Shown here: positions 60,191-64,000 of the stretch, piece after piece
Layout: each line of letters opens with the position of its first letter
How positions within the stretch are numbered: the stretch's first letter is position 1
From: Microcoleus sp. AS-A8
GTDB taxonomy: Bacteria; Cyanobacteriota; Cyanobacteriia; Cyanobacteriales; Coleofasciculaceae
Assembly: GCA_039962225.1 (NCBI GenBank)
Contig: JAMPKV010000026.1
Location: 1-64,000, forward strand
Length of the DNA stretch: 64,000 nucleotides
Direction: 5' to 3'
Notes under the pieces: model-generated
The model's input: the letters and a program-made list of their open reading frames with translations, nothing else
The model's database searches: none
What the model was told of the DNA's origin: nothing
Position numbers and translations under genes: made by a program

Positions 60191-63100
60191 ATGTCAAATA
60201 ATGATTGGCTCCAGATTTCCCAACAATTGCACGATGAGCTGAATGTGATTAAGCGCGATGCCCTCGTGCCCTATGTGATTTCGCAGGAGGCTGGGGTTGA
60301 GAACGAGCGGGAGTTGTATGAACAACTGCTAATTGATGTGGAGATGGGGAGTTGTGGGAAGACATCGAGAATAGAGGAAGCGATCGCCGCTGTACAACTC
60401 TATTTCCATCGCTATTTCGTCAATCTGGAAGCGACCAATTTAAATAATTCTGAAGCCATCAAGCACAAATTAAAACTTTATTGGCAATGGATGAAGAATT
60501 ATCGGGTGTGGGAAGCTAACCGCAAGGTATTTCTGTATCCAGAAAACTATATTCGCCCGGAATTGCGGGACACTAAAACCCCTGCTTTCAAAACCCTCGA
60601 AGATGATTTATTGCAAGGCGAAATAACCGAAGCCGCCGCTCAACGAGTCTATCAAAAATATCTAGACGAATACACGGAAGTGTCACGGCTTACCATTGCT
60701 GGAGGCTATGTCTACGACTCGACGGATATGAGCGGTCAACCCGCCAAAAGCCTCGTGCTGTTTGGCCGCACCAAAACCGATCCGCGCCGCTACTATTACC
60801 GGATGGCACAGTTTTTGGGCAGTGGGAAAGCGACAACCTGGAGTCCCTGGCTGAAGGTGGATACCCAAATTGAGGCTGATAAGGTGTATCCGGTTTTTGC
60901 CTTCAATCGTGTCTTTGTGTTTTGGGTGAAGCTCGACACCATTGTCGAAACTCCCACCTCTACAGCCCTCACAACCACAGAGTCCTCGGTTGCGGGTAGC
61001 GAAGGTAAGACTCAGGCGATATCCTCCACACCCCAGTCCTCCACCCATGTCCTCCGCATTTTTTACTCGTTCTATAACCTCAACAAAGAATGGGTTCCTG
61101 CCCAAACCTTTCGACCCAAAGACGAAGCGGCTGAAAAGATCGAAATTAAGATGCCACCCGGTATCGTCGCGAAAGATATTAAGAACATTGGATTATTGGT
61201 TGAAACCTCCAGTAAGCTCAGCGTTCCTGGTAGTGAAGCTAATGCAAACCATGAAAATATTATTATTCAATGCACCTATGAAGTGCCTGTTACGGAATAT
61301 GACCTGAATTTGTATCCATCTTTGGTAGATAAACCGTTGCCGGAAGCAGGGGAACGGCTGTTTGCGATTGGCAAAGAAGCCGATGGTGCATTGATTTTCC
61401 GCGCCTTTGATTATCAGGAAAGACGGGTACTCGATATGCGAGAATCCGCCATACCGGAAGGGAAACGCCCTCAACTCGATGTACTGAAACTGTTACTTTG
61501 GCGGTTTTGGAGTGGCGCAGTGCCTATGACGCCTGAAGCCCAAACAGCTCTCATTACTATCGTGACCGAATTGACGGGTTACTCTCCCCTACGCCCCCAG
61601 GCCGGTGAAGCCAGAACCATCACCTGCTATCGCACCTTTAGTCTGACTCCGGAGCTGTATACGGTCAAATTATGGAATCAGGACTCGTTTGAGAATGCCA
61701 GCAACATCTTTAGCTCGATTTTTGATGAGCCGGATATTCCTGCCGACCAGATGGTGATGTTCAATACGGGGGATCAATCGACGGAAGGTTCCTGGTTTAG
61801 TTTCGACTATAAAGGGGGTAGCTTCCTCTGCAAGCCGGATGTGGGCGTTTTAGGTCGTGAGTTGTGGCCAAAATCCATTCCCAACAATGAAGATGGACTG
61901 CCCAAGTGGTCTGGGATCGATGCGGCTGTGCAGTTGCCCCAGCGCGGCACCGTTCGTAAAACCTTCTTCTTTAAGAACGATAAAACATACGTTTCCGCTG
62001 ATGCCTTTTCAAGCACAATCCCATTCTCTGCTGAAACCCCGATCCAAGAGGCTTGGGGAAAAGTAGACAACAACATTGAAAGAACGGGGATTGTGAACGC
62101 GGCTTATGTGCATAAAGAAACCCAAAGGGTGATAGAAACCCCACAAGATTTTCAAATCCCAAGATTGAAAGAAGTCCAAACGACCTATTTGTTTAGTGGT
62201 AACCAGTACTTTGCTTACTCCAACAATGGTGGCTCCAAGCCCTATGAATGGGTGGACGAGGGCTATCCTCGACCGATTTCCGAGCATCCCAGTTTCCCCG
62301 ATCGGAATAAACCCAATTGGACGACCATTGATGCGGTGTTTCAAGGAAAAGACAAAAAAGTCTACTTCTTCAACAACACGACGAAAACCTATCTGGTGTC
62401 TGGTTCATCCACAGAGCGGTCGATCAAAGATGATTGGGGCAGCGTCACGAAATCATCGTTCATCAAGGATTTTAGACCGCCAGACGAGGACAAGACTGCA
62501 CCGTCTGTGGATGCCGCGTTTGTTGTAGGCAGTGGTGCCACTGCCACCACCTATCTCATCCATCGATTTCAGTATGTCAAATACACTGCGGGTTCCGACT
62601 ATAGCGTGATCAATGGTGAACCTAAAGCTCATGACTTCCTGGAGCTATTGATTGAGCTAGGATTTAACGCCAATAGCAAAAACGAAGCTGAAAAAAATGC
62701 TCTCAGAAACGAACGGGTGGCGGCGGCCTATAACAAAGGGTCGGATGTGTATTTCTTCACGACAGCAAAGAATAATTATGAATATAAAAATGGTCAATTA
62801 ACCCTTCTCACAGATAACAAGACGGAATGGTCCGCAGGCTTTGAGTTAAATGGTGTCGTCTATCAATTTGCTGGACGAAAATTAACGGCTACAAATACCA
62901 AGGATGAGGTGACGGTTGCACACAGCATTCACGCTGCCTTTGTGGGTGCCGACAATCATGTCTACCTGTTCCGGCAGTCGGATTACATCGCGGTGTCTAA
63001 AACGAACCTCTCGATCCAGTCCCTCGATACGGCGATCGCCGCTTGGAATAGTCAATCCAGTGAGGAAAAATGGGGCAAAATGGGCGATAACATCGCTCGC

Positions 63101-64000
63101 ACCGGACAGATTGATGCGGCATTTTGCGATGGCGACAAAACCTATTTATTCAGTAGCGATGAGTATGTGGTGTATTCGGGCAGTAAGTATGGCTCCTGCC
63201 GTGTGAACTACCCCGATGCGGGATATCCCAAAAAACTTAGAACGAACTCGGATAAATTTCCCCAATGGGACAAAATGCAGCCCATCTTGCAGACATTTAC
63301 GGCAGAGGGTCTCAGAAGCACAATCTATTACTTCGACAAGACGAATCAAACCTATGTGCAATCGGACAATCCCAGCGTTGGAACTTTGACCAGCCCCGCC
63401 TCAACTCCAGCCCAATGGGGTCGCGTTAAAAATAATATTGCTGAACAGGGTGTGGTGGATACAGCCTTTGTCAAAGGAGATGACAGCAGAAACTACCTGT
63501 TTTTAACCACTGGAGACCAAATTTTTCGCTACACAATATTGGCGAAAAAGAACACCAATTCCACCTTGGATGCACCCCTGAGTGATTTTGTCGATCGCGG
63601 CTATCCCAAAAAATTTACCTGGGATTCGCCTCGCATTGATGCAGCCTTCACCTTGGGTGGAAAAACCTATTTGTTTGCAGGCAGTCACTATTTCCGACTC
63701 AGCGATCTGCACAACGGTGAACTTCAGGAACTGACCACACCACCCAAATTCAAGCCCATTCGCCGCAATTGGGGCAATTTGCCCAAGGAACTGACAGCGG
63801 GATTGGATGGCGCGTTCGATGTTCCGGGTGAGGGCGAAGCGCAAGATCTGTATTTATTTCAGGGCGATCGCTACATCAAATACACCATCCACGATAAAAA
63901 CAGCACCCAACCCTTTGAACTGGAGGATGTGCGTTATGAAATTGTTCGCCTCACTACCAGCGTGGCCTATCGCTTAAATCAAGAATTTTTTATAGGAGGA
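60191..64000 (+). CDS. Second Tc toxin A-like gene with neuraminidase-like and hemopexin-like regions (3' end outside window)
   Basis: The frame is open for 1,270 codons from ATG 60191 to the window end, 59 nt after the first Tc-like gene. It starts like the C-terminal half of TcA: VIKRDALVPYVISQ, LYEQLLIDVEMGSCGKTSRI, WMKNYRVWEANRKVFLYPEN and YIRPELRDTKTPAF, the neuraminidase-like/receptor region. Residues about 380-460 repeat the domain ending the previous protein (LPEAGERLFAIGKEADGALI ... TGYSP). From about residue 575 hemopexin-like units follow (TYLFSGNQYFAYS, YLFQGDRYIKY), then the TcA block EIVRLTTSVAYRLNQEFFIG at the edge. Together with the previous gene it equals one TcA cut in two with hemopexin insertions. 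Confidence 0.82.
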   Translation, partial: MSNNDWLQISQQLHDELNVIKRDALVPYVISQEAGVENERELYEQLLIDVEMGSCGKTSRIEEAIAAVQLYFHRYFVNLEATNLNNSEAIKHKLKLYWQWMKNYRVWEANRKVFLYPENYIRPELRDTKTPAFKTLEDDLLQGEITEAAAQRVYQKYLDEYTEVSRLTIAGGYVYDSTDMSGQPAKSLVLFGRTKTDPRRYYYRMAQFLGSGKATTWSPWLKVDTQIEADKVYPVFAFNRVFVFWVKLDTIVETPTSTALTTTESSVAGSEGKTQAISSTPQSSTHVLRIFYSFYNLNKEWVPAQTFRPKDEAAEKIEIKMPPGIVAKDIKNIGLLVETSSKLSVPGSEANANHENIIIQCTYEVPVTEYDLNLYPSLVDKPLPEAGERLFAIGKEADGALIFRAFDYQERRVLDMRESAIPEGKRPQLDVLKLLLWRFWSGAVPMTPEAQTALITIVTELTGYSPLRPQAGEARTITCYRTFSLTPELYTVKLWNQDSFENASNIFSSIFDEPDIPADQMVMFNTGDQSTEGSWFSFDYKGGSFLCKPDVGVLGRELWPKSIPNNEDGLPKWSGIDAAVQLPQRGTVRKTFFFKNDKTYVSADAFSSTIPFSAETPIQEAWGKVDNNIERTGIVNAAYVHKETQRVIETPQDFQIPRLKEVQTTYLFSGNQYFAYSNNGGSKPYEWVDEGYPRPISEHPSFPDRNKPNWTTIDAVFQGKDKKVYFFNNTTKTYLVSGSSTERSIKDDWGSVTKSSFIKDFRPPDEDKTAPSVDAAFVVGSGATATTYLIHRFQYVKYTAGSDYSVINGEPKAHDFLELLIELGFNANSKNEAEKNALRNERVAAAYNKGSDVYFFTTAKNNYEYKNGQLTLLTDNKTEWSAGFELNGVVYQFAGRKLTATNTKDEVTVAHSIHAAFVGADNHVYLFRQSDYIAVSKTNLSIQSLDTAIAAWNSQSSEEKWGKMGDNIARTGQIDAAFCDGDKTYLFSSDEYVVYSGSKYGSCRVNYPDAGYPKKLRTNSDKFPQWDKMQPILQTFTAEGLRSTIYYFDKTNQTYVQSDNPSVGTLTSPASTPAQWGRVKNNIAEQGVVDTAFVKGDDSRNYLFLTTGDQIFRYTILAKKNTNSTLDAPLSDFVDRGYPKKFTWDSPRIDAAFTLGGKTYLFAGSHYFRLSDLHNGELQELTTPPKFKPIRRNWGNLPKELTAGLDGAFDVPGEGEAQDLYLFQGDRYIKYTIHDKNSTQPFELEDVRYEIVRLTTSVAYRLNQEFFIGG

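Overview
The window reads as cyanobacterial chromosome, probably from a filamentous or mat-forming lineage. GCGATCGC-type (HIP1) octamers are scattered through coding and non-coding DNA, and the CRISPR repeats, WYL/P-loop pair, RTX protein and IS families all have a cyanobacterial flavour. It is almost entirely accessory DNA: defence, mobile elements and secreted or toxin-like proteins. I saw no rRNA, tRNA or core housekeeping gene.

Layout. 0-2.5 kb: the 3' end of a pentapeptide-repeat/HNH nuclease gene and a tyrosine recombinase. 2.5-7.8 kb: a 34-repeat CRISPR array and a minus-strand adaptation operon encoding a small membrane protein, Cas1, a type IV pilin-like protein and Cas2. 7.4-11.3 kb: an Excalibur protein, a putative peptidoglycan-binding-like protein, a sigma-like regulator and a ParA/ribbon-helix-helix pair. 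11.5-20.5 kb: a complete type III-B cassette on the minus strand (Cas10/Cmr2, Cmr3, Cmr4, Cmr5, a Cmr6-Cmr1 fusion and a CARF-HEPN effector), flanked on both sides by decayed repeat pairs of the same repeat family. 21-26 kb: small secreted or hypothetical proteins, an M23 peptidase and an RTX protein. 26-30 kb: a WYL regulator, a P-loop kinase-like protein, a leader and an 18-repeat array. 30-37 kb: an ISKra4-like element, a NERD-helicase, and a second CRISPR family split by an insertion sequence. 37.5-45.1 kb: hsdR-hsdM-hsdS followed by a dynamin-like GTPase. 46-48 kb: a broken LD-rich gene and a recombinase fragment. 48.5-51.3 kb: a V8-like protease, a small secreted protein, a palindrome with a promoter and mini-ORF, and an IS630 remnant. 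51.7-64 kb: two very large Tc-toxin A-like genes packed with hemopexin-like repeats; the second runs off the window.

How it works together. The same repeat family (GTTTCCATTC... / ...ATGGAAAC) occurs in both long arrays and the three decayed pairs, so one adaptation module and one Cmr effector probably serve all of them. Read residue by residue, the effector looks specialised for signalling. The Cas10 HD motif is replaced, the Cmr4 catalytic aspartate position is not conserved, and the GGDD cyclase motif is intact beside a CARF-HEPN ribonuclease. The most unusual feature is the pilin-like gene between cas1 and cas2, in an operon whose cas1 start overlaps the stop of a membrane-protein gene. 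Neighbouring layers (type I restriction-modification with a GTPase, a NERD-helicase and a second CRISPR family) make this a defence island, though hsdM carries two in-frame stops near its end.
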